This document shows positions 8,421 to 15,356 of a stretch of DNA of 33,623 nucleotides, piece after piece; within the stretch, counting starts at the first letter, position 1, and the number at the start of each line of letters is the position of its first letter. The notes beneath the pieces were generated by a model. That model did not search any database. It was not told the origin of the DNA and saw nothing but the letters and a program-made list of their open reading frames with translations. The stretch is taken from assembly GCF_000455285.1 (NCBI RefSeq), contig NZ_HG005288.1, positions 113,147-146,769 of the forward strand, written 5' to 3'. This DNA is from Candidatus Stoquefichus massiliensis AP9 (GTDB taxonomy: Bacteria; Bacillota_I; Bacilli_A; Erysipelotrichales; Coprobacillaceae). The translations under genes and the position numbers were made by a program.

Positions 8421-9297
8421 AATCTTCTTTCATCACTTCTAATGTAGAAAATCTATTGTATTCAGATGATTTTGAAATAGCTTGTCTTTTTTTCTTATTC
8501 CCCTCATAATCCAATGCATAATAACAAGAATATAAAATATCTAAAATCATTAAAACACTCAGTTCATTAGAATAACCCTTCACTTTAGAATAAAGTTTCT
8601 CTCTTGTTGAAATATTTAAAACAACATCACCATATTGTTTTAATTCATTTTGCCCCAAAGCAGAAATCACAATAATCTGAATCCCTTTTTGTTTTAATAT
8701 TTTTGCAAGTAAACATAATTTATCTATCTGCCCTGAATAAGAAATAAAAATAACACAATCTTTCTCTTCAACAATAGCAGGCAAAAACAATTCATCACCA
8801 CTAATATCATAAATATTTACATTTTTACCAATTCTTAACATATCCATTTTAAAAATCTGTCCTAACATTAAACAGTAAGAAATGGCACATAAATGAATTT
8901 TCTTTGCATTTTTCAATAAATACACAGCTTTTTGTAATGAATCATGTTCAATTAATGAACATGTATCATGAATTGTCTCATCAGCAACCTGAGTCACTTT
9001 ATAAGCAATCTGCTGAATATTATCTCCCCGTTCAAAGGGAAAATTAGGATCAACATTGCAAAAATGTGTGTCTAGATACTCGATTTCTTTTAAATAATCT
9101 TTTTTTAAATCATCAAAACCCTGATAGCCTAATTTTTTTGCTAAGCGAATAACTGTAGCAGTTGATGTATAAGTTTCTTTTGCTAATTCAAGGATTGTCA
9201 TATCTTTGATAAGTCTTCTTTGACTGATTAAATAATCTGCAACAGCTTGTTGTGACGATGATAATTTAACCTGTTCTAATTTCTGTTCAATAAACAT
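8419..9297 (-). CDS. MurR/RpiR family transcriptional regulator
   Basis: An N-terminal RpiR-type helix-turn-helix (first ~75 residues, including TILELAKETYTSTATVIRLA) is joined to a SIS domain (about residues 100-240, with VIFISYSGQ as the sugar-phosphate-binding loop). These proteins sense phosphosugars. Being next to and in the same direction as the GH1 gene, control of beta-glucoside use is a reasonable inference. The frame opens at 9324, but a strong promoter (TTGACA, 16 bp, TATACA) ends directly at that ATG, so transcription would begin inside it. The ATG at 9295-9297, nine codons later, leaves a leader of about 20 bases and is preferred; the resulting protein has 292 residues. The first ATG stays possible if another promoter is used. 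Confidence 0.88.
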   Translation of the reverse strand: MFIEQKLEQVKLSSSQQAVADYLISQRRLIKDMTILELAKETYTSTATVIRLAKKLGYQGFDDLKKDYLKEIEYLDTHFCNVDPNFPFERGDNIQQIAYKVTQVADETIHDTCSLIEHDSLQKAVYLLKNAKKIHLCAISYCLMLGQIFKMDMLRIGKNVNIYDISGDELFLPAIVEEKDCVIFISYSGQIDKLCLLAKILKQKGIQIIVISALGQNELKQYGDVVLNISTREKLYSKVKGYSNELSVLMILDILYSCYYALDYEGNKKKRQAISKSSEYNRFSTLEVMKED

Positions 9298-9324
9298 ATA
9301 ATCACTCTTTTCTATTTCTTTCAT

Positions 9325-9352
9325 TGTATACTAAATTCTTTCCCTTTGTCAA
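9325..9352 (-). promoter_or_regulatory. Promoter of the RpiR-type gene
   Basis: Minus-strand TTGACA (9347-9352), 16-bp spacer and TATACA (9325-9330). Its position against the upstream ATG argues for the downstream start codon. Confidence 0.65.
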
Positions 9353-9359
9353 AATCATA

Positions 9360-9368
9360 TGTTATAAT
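9360..9368 (+). promoter_or_regulatory. Extended -10 of the DUF1648 gene
   Basis: TGT followed by a perfect TATAAT (9363-9368), 28 bases before the plus-strand start. The -35 region is weak and overlaps the divergent promoter. Confidence 0.5.
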
Positions 9369-9395
9369 GATAGTGATAAAGGAGTAGTGAATTTT

Positions 9396-9737
9396 ATGAA
9401 TACACATCAACTAAAATTAACTTTCAAGTATTTAACTTGGACTATGCTTATTATTGTTGGTATGATTATGATTATACAATGGACTGCTATACCAGATATC
9501 ATAGGTATTCATATCAATTTATCAGGGAATATAGATCGTTATGATTCCAAAGTTTCTATAATTGTAATATGGTTTATTGTTGTGATTATCCAGTTACTTT
9601 ATACTTTTGATTATAGATTGAAGTCAGGTGGATTTAACACAGATATTTTCAAAAAATATCCATTATTCTATCATACGATTTATTTTATTTGTATTATCTG
9701 TATTTCAAGTTTTTTCATTGTGCGTATACTCTGTTGA
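9396..9737 (+). CDS. DUF1648-type small membrane protein
   Basis: A 113-residue integral membrane protein with three predicted membrane segments (near residues 14-34, 55-73 and 92-110). The segment IPDIIGIHINLSGNIDRYDSK between the first two is the DUF1648 signature, also found at the N-terminus of SdpI-type immunity proteins. It is much shorter than SdpI, so immunity is only a possibility. A frame opens at 9324, but the GGAG ribosome binding site at 9381-9384 and the promoter at 9360-9368 place the start at 9396. The gene stands alone between a divergent regulator and a bidirectional terminator. Confidence 0.75.
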   Translation: MNTHQLKLTFKYLTWTMLIIVGMIMIIQWTAIPDIIGIHINLSGNIDRYDSKVSIIVIWFIVVIIQLLYTFDYRLKSGGFNTDIFKKYPLFYHTIYFICIICISSFFIVRILC

Positions 9738-9740
9738 TTC

Positions 9741-9782
9741 TAAAAGAGGGAATATCTTTAATAAGACTATTTCCCTCTTTTA
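9741..9782. terminator. Bidirectional terminator
   Basis: A 12-bp perfect inverted repeat (9741-9752 and 9771-9782) with A and T runs in the arms, between the convergent DUF1648 gene and the PadR-associated membrane gene. Confidence 0.8.
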
Positions 9783-9794
9783 CAATTCGGATAA

Positions 9795-10961
9795 TTATAT
9801 ATATTCATTTGCCATATCACAAATATTATCAATTTTATACATAATACAAGCATATTTATAAAGATTATATACCCCATATATTGTATATCCAATAATGACA
9901 ATATAAAATACACTCAATTGAAATGAAGTCATAAACATGATAAATGATAATAATAATAATAATAGAATAATAACTGGATATAATATTTTATAGAGATGAT
10001 GCTTCTTTTGAAGTTTGATAAAATATTCTTTGCGAGTCAAAAGTATATCATTTGTCAGTTTGCGCCTTGTCATTAAAAATTGACAATGTGATAAATACTG
10101 ATCAAGTAATAATTCTTGACTCATATTATAATGAATCTTTGCTTTGTTTAATCCTCTTAATGGTAATATTGTTAAACAAACAAGACATAATATTGGTATA
10201 AACCATTGAAATGTGCCTGTTGTTATTAAAGGTGAAATATATCTTGATATCCATACAAAACATATCAGTAAAATGATGATTTCCATTACAAAAATAGTAT
10301 AAATAGTATTCATTTGGGATATGCGCTTAATCCACTCTAACAATCCCCCATCCTGATTCTTACGTCGACTATAAATAATATAAATGATAACAAAGAAAAA
10401 TAATATATTATATATAATCATGTTTGTCTGCATATGATATAACTCATAAACCATAATCCCCACCAATAACAAACTTTCACTTGTAAACAATATATAAGAA
10501 AACGTTTCACGTATTGATTTCTTAATTTGAAAAAACATCTTTAAACAGATATTCTGATTTAATAAATACAATAACTTTGTGATTAAGGGTAATAATAAGA
10601 AAATGAAATATTTTGTTTCCATATATGGGTAAAGAAATGCATTTGGAAAGAGATAATCTAATCCAAAAAATAATATACAAAAGATTATTCCCATAAGTCC
10701 ATACGAAAACTGATATTGTGAACATTCTTTATAACGTAAAGACATGAATTTCTGAAGATTATCTCCTATAACATATTCTACAGGTTGATGATGGCTTTGT
10801 GCTTCTAATAATAAATCTAAAGTTTCATCAAGAATAGTGATTTGATAATAACCATCATCATTCATAAAAAATGAAAGATTATGACATAGCCCTTTTATTT
10901 CTTCATAGGTTTCTAAATAATGACCAACTAATTTATTTTCAATGTTTTTATGATATAACAT
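9795..10961 (-). CDS. PadR-associated multi-pass membrane protein (DUF1048/HAAS-like N-terminus)
   Basis: A protein of 388 residues with a soluble helical N-terminal domain of about 90 residues, then roughly eight hydrophobic segments in two blocks separated by a basic loop. The N-terminal pattern (ETLDLLLEAQSHHQPVEYVIGDNLQKF) resembles the DUF1048/HAAS domain that commonly accompanies PadR regulators. Function is unknown; such pairs often respond to membrane or antimicrobial stress. The frame opens at 11021, but AGGAGG at 10969-10974 lies 7 nt before the ATG at 10959-10961 inside the padR 3' end. This start overlaps padR by 14 bases, so the pair is translationally coupled. Confidence 0.65.
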   Translation of the reverse strand: MLYHKNIENKLVGHYLETYEEIKGLCHNLSFFMNDDGYYQITILDETLDLLLEAQSHHQPVEYVIGDNLQKFMSLRYKECSQYQFSYGLMGIIFCILFFGLDYLFPNAFLYPYMETKYFIFLLLPLITKLLYLLNQNICLKMFFQIKKSIRETFSYILFTSESLLLVGIMVYELYHMQTNMIIYNILFFFVIIYIIYSRRKNQDGGLLEWIKRISQMNTIYTIFVMEIIILLICFVWISRYISPLITTGTFQWFIPILCLVCLTILPLRGLNKAKIHYNMSQELLLDQYLSHCQFLMTRRKLTNDILLTRKEYFIKLQKKHHLYKILYPVIILLLLLLSFIMFMTSFQLSVFYIVIIGYTIYGVYNLYKYACIMYKIDNICDMANEYI

Positions 10962-11283
10962 CATTTCCCCTCCTGAATATTCGATTTGCTTGAGAAGTAA
11001 TCTTATCATAAGATTTTTCAAATTCTATTAAATATTCTCTTCCATACTCCGTAATAGAAAAATACTTTCTCCTAGGCCCTAATGGTGATCTACCTATACG
11101 GCATGTTATATACTGTCTTTTCTCTAATCTATTTAAAACAAGATAAAGTGTTCCTTCCTGAATACCTGCAAAGCCGTATTCATTAAGTTGAGAGATGAGT
11201 TCATATCCATATGTTTCCTTTTCAGAAATTAATTTCAATACACATCCCTCAAGTATTCCTTTAAGCAATTGTGTTTCTTCCAT
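10948..11283 (-). CDS. PadR family transcriptional regulator
   Basis: A 111-residue winged-helix protein typical of short PadR regulators: ILEGCVLKLISEKETYGYELISQL at the N-terminus, the recognition helix and wing around EGTLYLVLNRLEKRQYI, and a short C-terminal dimerisation helix. It ends inside the start of its membrane-protein partner. PadR proteins usually repress their own operon, releasing on ligand binding. A 9-bp-arm inverted repeat lies over the -35 and spacer of its promoter and is the natural candidate operator. Confidence 0.92.
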   Translation of the reverse strand: MEETQLLKGILEGCVLKLISEKETYGYELISQLNEYGFAGIQEGTLYLVLNRLEKRQYITCRIGRSPLGPRRKYFSITEYGREYLIEFEKSYDKITSQANRIFRRGNDVIS

Positions 11284-11316
11284 AACATCACCTACTATGT
11301 ATTATTAAGTACTATT

Positions 11317-11345
11317 ATAATAACATAGCTACTTAGTTTTGTAAA
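11317..11345 (-). promoter_or_regulatory. Promoter of the padR operon
   Basis: Minus-strand TTTACA (11340-11345), 17-bp spacer, TATTAT (11317-11322) with TGT immediately upstream, giving an extended -10 promoter 34 bases before the padR start. Confidence 0.65.
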
Positions 11346-11352
11346 GTAGCTA
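11326..11352. promoter_or_regulatory. Candidate PadR operator
   Basis: Perfect inverted repeat TAGCTACTT-N9-AAGTAGCTA covering the -35 box and most of the spacer of the padR promoter. Binding there would block RNA polymerase, fitting autorepression. Confidence 0.65.
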
Positions 11353-11398
11353 AATAAATTATCCATTGTATATTCAATATGAATATGGTTAAAACTAA

Positions 11399-11431
11399 AA
11401 AAGTCATCAAATGATAACATTTATGGCTTTT
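11399..11431 (-). terminator. Terminator of the small XRE regulator
   Basis: A long, nearly continuous stem (arms 11399-11413 and 11418-11431, one bulged base and one G-U) with an ATAA-type loop, followed on the minus strand by six T residues. Confidence 0.75.
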
Positions 11432-11621
11432 CTATTTTGACTATATCTTGAATTTCACAATTCAATATTAGGCATAAATCAGCAATTGTATTTAATGTCA
11501 TGCTTTTATTTTTTCGAATAGCATCTAATGTTCCTGTACTTACATGATATTCATGAATTAATTGATATTGAGAAATCCCTCTGTCTCTAAGTGTATCAAA
11601 AAATGGTTGAAAAGAAATCAT
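11421..11621 (-). CDS. Small XRE/Cro-CI family regulator
   Basis: A 66-residue protein that is almost entirely a helix-turn-helix of the Cro/CI type. ISQYQLIHEYHVSTGTLDAIRKN forms the two central helices and MTLNTIADLCLILNCEIQDIV the following helices. GAGAGGAG lies at good distance from the ATG. It is divergent from the 63-residue gene and sugar kinase. An inverted repeat in the shared intergenic region is a candidate binding site, so it may control those genes and itself; this is inferred from position only. Confidence 0.85.
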   Translation of the reverse strand: MISFQPFFDTLRDRGISQYQLIHEYHVSTGTLDAIRKNKSMTLNTIADLCLILNCEIQDIVKIEKP

Positions 11622-11671
11622 ATTAAAAACTCCTCTCTTAATTTCATTATAAAGAGATGTTTCAATATTTG

Positions 11672-11695
11672 ATATTGCCGAATATTTGGCAATAT
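11672..11695. promoter_or_regulatory. Candidate operator for the XRE regulator
   Basis: Perfect inverted repeat ATATTGCC-N8-GGCAATAT. It covers the -35 box (TTGCCG, 11675-11680) and spacer of the plus-strand promoter whose -10 is TATAAT at 11698-11703, between the divergent regulator and the kinase operon. Confidence 0.55.
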
Positions 11696-11703
11696 TCTAT
11701 AAT
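11675..11703 (+). promoter_or_regulatory. Promoter of the 63-residue gene and kinase
   Basis: TTGCCG (11675-11680), 17-bp spacer, perfect TATAAT (11698-11703), 25 bases before the start of the 63-residue gene. Confidence 0.6.
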
Positions 11704-11728
11704 AAGAAGTGGAAGTGGGGTGATCAAA

Positions 11729-11920
11729 ATGGACAAAAATCAAGAATTGTTAGATGAAACACTAACACACTTAGGACAAGCTATAGAAATGATTGATATG
11801 TTGTCAATAGCATGTTCAACAATGGAACAGGCAGAAATCATTGGGCCACTAGAAATCATGAAAAGAGATTTTCAAACTTTATACTTTAAAATTAACCAGC
11901 ATCTTTATGAAGATCACTAG
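11729..11920 (+). CDS. Small helical protein of unknown function
   Basis: A 63-residue, mostly helical and acidic protein with two cysteine-free ends and a single internal cysteine (SIACSTMEQAE). I do not recognise the family. The longer frame from 11657 is unlikely: it would start before the promoter. The start at 11729 follows GGGGTGATC at good spacing. It lies 47 bases upstream of the sugar kinase in the same direction, under a promoter with an operator-like palindrome, so it may be a regulatory or accessory partner of the kinase. No signal peptide or membrane segment is present. Confidence 0.65.
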   Translation: MDKNQELLDETLTHLGQAIEMIDMLSIACSTMEQAEIIGPLEIMKRDFQTLYFKINQHLYEDH

Positions 11921-11967
11921 TTTCTATTTATGAATGTGATATAATGATTGGCAAAGGGAGTGTCAAT

Positions 11968-12846
11968 ATGAAAAAAACTTTAATTATTGGTTCTAGTGTC
12001 TGTGATGTTATTATTCGTTTGCATCGTATTCCAAGACAAACAGAAGATGAAAATATCATCAGTCAGGAATTGACAATGGGTGGATGCGCTTATAATGTTG
12101 CAAATGTTTTGAGACGTCATCAAATTCCATTCGATCTTTTTTCACCAATTGGTACTGGTATTTATGGGAATTTTGTGAGAGAACATTTTATTGAGAATAA
12201 GATTCCTATACTCATTGAAACTGAACAAAGAAATGGCTGTTGTTATTGTTTAGTTGATGACAGTGGAGAAAGAACTTTTATATGTGAACATGGAGCAGAA
12301 TATTTTTATCATGAAGAATGGTTCCATCAATTAGATACTTCATTATATGAACAAGTTTATATATGTGGATTAGAAATAGAAGAAACAAGTGGAAATTTGA
12401 TTATAGATTTTTTAGAAAAGAATCCTCATTTTACTATCTATTTTGCACCTGGTCCACGTATACATGACATCGATGAAGAAAAATTGCGAAGAATATTCGC
12501 ATTGCATCCTATTTTACATTTGAATAAAAGCGAAATATTATCTTATACAAAACAAGATGATCTTCATAAAGCAGCTGCAATGTTATTTCAGTTTACCAAC
12601 CGTCCTGTCATTGTCACTTTAGGGGCTGATGGAAGTTTTTACTATGATAAAGATGAATCACTCTATAGTAGTGCCTTTGAATGTCAAGTCGTTGATACTA
12701 TTGGGGCCGGTGATAGTCATATTGGATCAATTCTTGCAAGTCGGGCTTTCTATTTACCCTGGCGTGATACGCTTAACAATGCAAATCTTACAGCTGCTGA
12801 AGTTGTGAGTCAAAAAGGGGCATCACTGAAAAATGTACATGATTAA
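11968..12846 (+). CDS. PfkB family carbohydrate/nucleoside kinase
   Basis: A 292-residue ribokinase-fold enzyme that transfers phosphate from ATP to a sugar or nucleoside. The N-terminal GGCAYNVANVLRRH segment is the substrate-binding motif, and DTIGAGDSHIGSIL near residues 243-256 is the second PfkB signature, with D249 as catalytic base. Substrate cannot be read from sequence; ribokinase, fructokinase and pseudouridine kinase-like members are all possible. The start at 11968 follows AAAGGGAG; the frame from 11944 has no such site. No sugar transporter or pathway gene adjoins it, and a bidirectional terminator overlaps its stop. Confidence 0.88.
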   Translation: MKKTLIIGSSVCDVIIRLHRIPRQTEDENIISQELTMGGCAYNVANVLRRHQIPFDLFSPIGTGIYGNFVREHFIENKIPILIETEQRNGCCYCLVDDSGERTFICEHGAEYFYHEEWFHQLDTSLYEQVYICGLEIEETSGNLIIDFLEKNPHFTIYFAPGPRIHDIDEEKLRRIFALHPILHLNKSEILSYTKQDDLHKAAAMLFQFTNRPVIVTLGADGSFYYDKDESLYSSAFECQVVDTIGAGDSHIGSILASRAFYLPWRDTLNNANLTAAEVVSQKGASLKNVHD

Positions 12847-12863
12847 TTATCATGTACATTTTT
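12831..12863. terminator. Bidirectional terminator between kinase and ldh
   Basis: A 12-bp perfect inverted repeat (12831-12842 and 12850-12861) with A run on one side and T run on the other, including the kinase stop codon. Confidence 0.85.
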
Positions 12864-12879
12864 ATCTACTCTGAATCAA

Positions 12880-13824
12880 TTATAATTCTAAACCTTGTAA
12901 AACTTCTTTTAAAGCTTTTGCACTTTCTTGTAATTTTTCATTTTCTTCATTATCTAAATAAATATCAACAACTTTCTCAACACCTTTTTGACCAACAACT
13001 GTTGGAATACTTAAGCAGATATCATTCAATCCAAATTCACCATTCATTAAACTAGAAATAGGCAAAACAGCGTGTTCATCTTTCACAATAGCCGTTGCTA
13101 TTCTCTTTACCGCCACTGCAACTCCATAATAAGTTGCACCTTTTCGCTCAATAATTTCATATGCACTATCACGCACTTCTTGTGCTAATCTTTCCATTGC
13201 TTCCTGATGATTAAAATGTCCTCTCAATTCACAGAAATGATTAATATGAATACCTGCCACTTGCGCACCAGACCATACTGCTAACTCACTATCTCCATGT
13301 TCACCAATAATATAAGCATGAACATCACGTGGATCCACCTGTAAATGACGCCCTAAAACATATTTTAATCTTGCTGTGTCTAATACAGTTCCTGAACCAA
13401 TGACACGATGAGCTGGAAAACCTGAAAGTTTTAATGTTACATAAGTTAAGATATCAACTGGATTAGATACAATCAATAAAATACCTTCACAATTTCTATT
13501 TTTAATTTCAGGAATAATACTTTTAAAAATAGAAACATTCTTTTTCACTAAATCTAATCTTGTCTCATTAGGTTTCTGATTTGCTCCAGCAGTAATCACA
13601 ATTAATCCTGCATCAACAATATCATCATAATCACCTGCATATATATTCATAGGTGTTAAATAAGCACTACCATGACTTAAATCCATAGCTTCACCTTCTG
13701 CTTTCTGATGATTAGCATCAATGAGAACCATTTCTGAAAATAAACCAGTTTGTATTAAACTAAATGCAGATGTTGCTCCTACAAATCCACATCCAATGAC
13801 TGCTACCTTTTGCATATTAACCAT
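12880..13824 (-). CDS. ldh: L-lactate dehydrogenase
   Basis: NAD-dependent reduction of pyruvate to L-lactate, regenerating NAD in fermentation. The nucleotide-binding GCGFVGATS is at residues 11-19, the active-site histidine is H176 in IGEHGDSE, and Gln83 in the specificity loop (GANQKPNETR) indicates lactate rather than malate dehydrogenase. At 314 residues it is of normal length. AGGAGG is 7 nt before the first ATG. It has its own promoter (TTGAAA, 16 bp, TATACT) and is a single-gene unit. Some bacterial LDHs are activated by fructose-1,6-bisphosphate; I did not assess that site. Confidence 0.96.
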   Translation of the reverse strand: MVNMQKVAVIGCGFVGATSAFSLIQTGLFSEMVLIDANHQKAEGEAMDLSHGSAYLTPMNIYAGDYDDIVDAGLIVITAGANQKPNETRLDLVKKNVSIFKSIIPEIKNRNCEGILLIVSNPVDILTYVTLKLSGFPAHRVIGSGTVLDTARLKYVLGRHLQVDPRDVHAYIIGEHGDSELAVWSGAQVAGIHINHFCELRGHFNHQEAMERLAQEVRDSAYEIIERKGATYYGVAVAVKRIATAIVKDEHAVLPISSLMNGEFGLNDICLSIPTVVGQKGVEKVVDIYLDNEENEKLQESAKALKEVLQGLEL

Positions 13825-13848
13825 AATATTGCCTCCTCTTTCCCTTTT

Positions 13849-13876
13849 AGTATAATTATTTCTTTATAATTTTCAA
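13849..13876 (-). promoter_or_regulatory. Promoter of ldh
   Basis: Minus-strand TTGAAA (13871-13876), 16-bp spacer, TATACT (13849-13854), 25 bases before the ldh start. Confidence 0.65.
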
Positions 13877-13895
13877 ATCATACGCTCATAAAATT

Positions 13896-13931
13896 AAAAG
13901 AAAGATATAACTCATGTTATACCTTTCTTTT
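13896..13931 (-). terminator. Terminator of the GyrI-like gene
   Basis: A 16-bp stem with one mismatch (13896-13911 and 13916-13931) and a 4-nt loop, followed on the minus strand by a T-rich run. It overlaps the end of the coding region. Confidence 0.8.
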
Positions 13932-14561
13932 AACAGGATGTCGAATCACTGTTTTTAAATTATCGACTTTAGATTTTCTAGGATCACTAAGATATATTTC
14001 ATGATGTAATCGTGTATCATTGATATCAATCAATAAATCATGTTCTTCTATAAATTGATTGATTTTCATGACACTTGCTGGTTCTTCATCATAACTTCCT
14101 TTATGCATAATTTGTACACATAATCCTTCATCATATTCTAAAAAAATAGCTTTATTTACATTAAGTTCAGGTTTTTGCAAACTTACATGTGCTTTCACTT
14201 GTTCAAAATAATCGCGTGTTACAAACTCTGGTAAACGAATCATCGAACGCCAATGAAATTTATCTTTATCTATAATACACGTTCCATCAAAATAACCTTC
14301 TTCTCCAAACCATAATCCTTCTAATGGTGGTACAACATATTCAAAATATCCATCTGGTTCTGTACCTTTTCTTGGACTCATCTTAATAGCATATGAAATT
14401 GCATATAAAATACCAATTGCCTCTTTATATTCTTGAGATGTATTTGGATTTCCTTTACCATCAACACAAACGTATTGAATAGTGGGCAAATCAATTAATG
14501 TAGGTTTTGTGGCAGGCATATAAATATCTTTATACGCTTTTTTATAATCTAATTTATTCAT
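13917..14561 (-). CDS. GyrI-like small-molecule-binding domain protein
   Basis: A 214-residue protein of the stand-alone GyrI-like (AraC effector-binding fold) group, recognisable by KPTLIDLPTIQYVCVDGKGNPN near the N-terminus, then YAISYAIKMSPRKG, GYFEYVVPPLEGLWF and a C-terminal HEIYLSDPRK. Such domains bind small hydrophobic or cationic compounds, and some have hydrolase activity. The start is placed at the ATG that overlaps the acetyltransferase stop by 8 bases and follows GGGGTGA; the frame from 14585 would extend further into the previous gene. It is therefore translationally coupled to the YoaP-type gene and probably controlled with it by the WYL regulator upstream. Confidence 0.88.
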   Translation of the reverse strand: MNKLDYKKAYKDIYMPATKPTLIDLPTIQYVCVDGKGNPNTSQEYKEAIGILYAISYAIKMSPRKGTEPDGYFEYVVPPLEGLWFGEEGYFDGTCIIDKDKFHWRSMIRLPEFVTRDYFEQVKAHVSLQKPELNVNKAIFLEYDEGLCVQIMHKGSYDEEPASVMKINQFIEEHDLLIDINDTRLHHEIYLSDPRKSKVDNLKTVIRHPVKRKV

Positions 14562-15297
14562 GAATTTCACCCCATAATTTTTCAAATCTTTTTACATTTT
14601 GAACTTCGCGTGTTATAAAATTTTTATTATAAAACAAGCTGTATGTTGTCAGTGGTGTTGGTGCATTTTGAGCACCTTCTTTTGTTTGGATATGTTGAAT
14701 CTGTAATGGTATATTTTGTTCATCACAATATTCTTTTAAAGCAAGGACATATTTTGCATTAAATGGACATTGATGCGTATAGTATAAAACCAAGCCATCT
14801 GTTTCTATTGGCTTCACTGCAAAACGAGGTTCTTCATAATCTTCAGTTAGTGGTAAAAACATGAGTTCATAAATATCATTCCAAGTATCTACACTATAAA
14901 AACCATGTTTTGTTAAAAACTTATAATCCATTAAATAACCTTTCTTTTTCTTTGACGAAATAATTGTTAAACCTTTTTTACCTTTTTCTAGACTATCTTT
15001 TTGACATGATTCTAATAAAGTCTTTGCATATCCCATTCCTTGAAATTTTCCTGCAACCCATAAACAATCTATATACATCAAATCTCTTCCCTGAATAGCC
15101 GCCCAAGCATTTTCAATAGGAATATACTCTATAAAGCATTTTCCTCTCACATCCATTTTCGTAAAAACCAACCCTTCATCAAACTGCTGATTTAACCATT
15201 CTTTTTTGGATTGAACTTGGATATCTTTATTGTTAGCGATAGCACAACAGATATGTTCCTTTTCTATATTTTCATGTGTTAATGTGATTGTTTCCAT
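14554..15297 (-). CDS. YoaP-type GNAT N-acetyltransferase
   Basis: A 247-residue two-domain protein. The N-terminal GNAT domain has the acetyl-CoA binding region around LWVAGKFQGMGYAKTLLESC. The C-terminal ~80 residues, beginning near LVLYYTHQCPFNAKYV, follow the YoaP-like extension, which looks thioredoxin-fold-like with a CPFNAK motif in the place of CxxC. The acceptor substrate is unknown; members are often linked to antibiotic or toxic-compound responses. A GGAAGGG site precedes the ATG. It is 59 bases downstream of the WYL regulator gene, with an extended -10 promoter and an operator-like palindrome between them. Confidence 0.88.
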   Translation of the reverse strand: METITLTHENIEKEHICCAIANNKDIQVQSKKEWLNQQFDEGLVFTKMDVRGKCFIEYIPIENAWAAIQGRDLMYIDCLWVAGKFQGMGYAKTLLESCQKDSLEKGKKGLTIISSKKKKGYLMDYKFLTKHGFYSVDTWNDIYELMFLPLTEDYEEPRFAVKPIETDGLVLYYTHQCPFNAKYVLALKEYCDEQNIPLQIQHIQTKEGAQNAPTPLTTYSLFYNKNFITREVQNVKRFEKLWGEIHE

Positions 15298-15320
15298 ATA
15301 TAACCCTTCCTTTCAAGAAC

Positions 15321-15353
15321 ATTATAACAAAACAAATATGACAAGGTATGTCA
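15321..15353 (-). promoter_or_regulatory. Promoter and candidate operator of the YoaP-GyrI operon
   Basis: A perfect minus-strand TATAAT (15321-15326) is preceded by TGT (extended -10). Upstream, TGACA-N5-TGTCA (15339-15353) forms an inverted repeat over the -35 region. The neighbouring WYL regulator is the natural candidate to bind it. Confidence 0.5.
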
Positions 15354-15356
15354 AGT

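Noticed and set aside
10522-10725. 67-codon minus-strand open frame
   Set aside because: Out-of-frame shadow within the PadR-associated membrane-protein gene.
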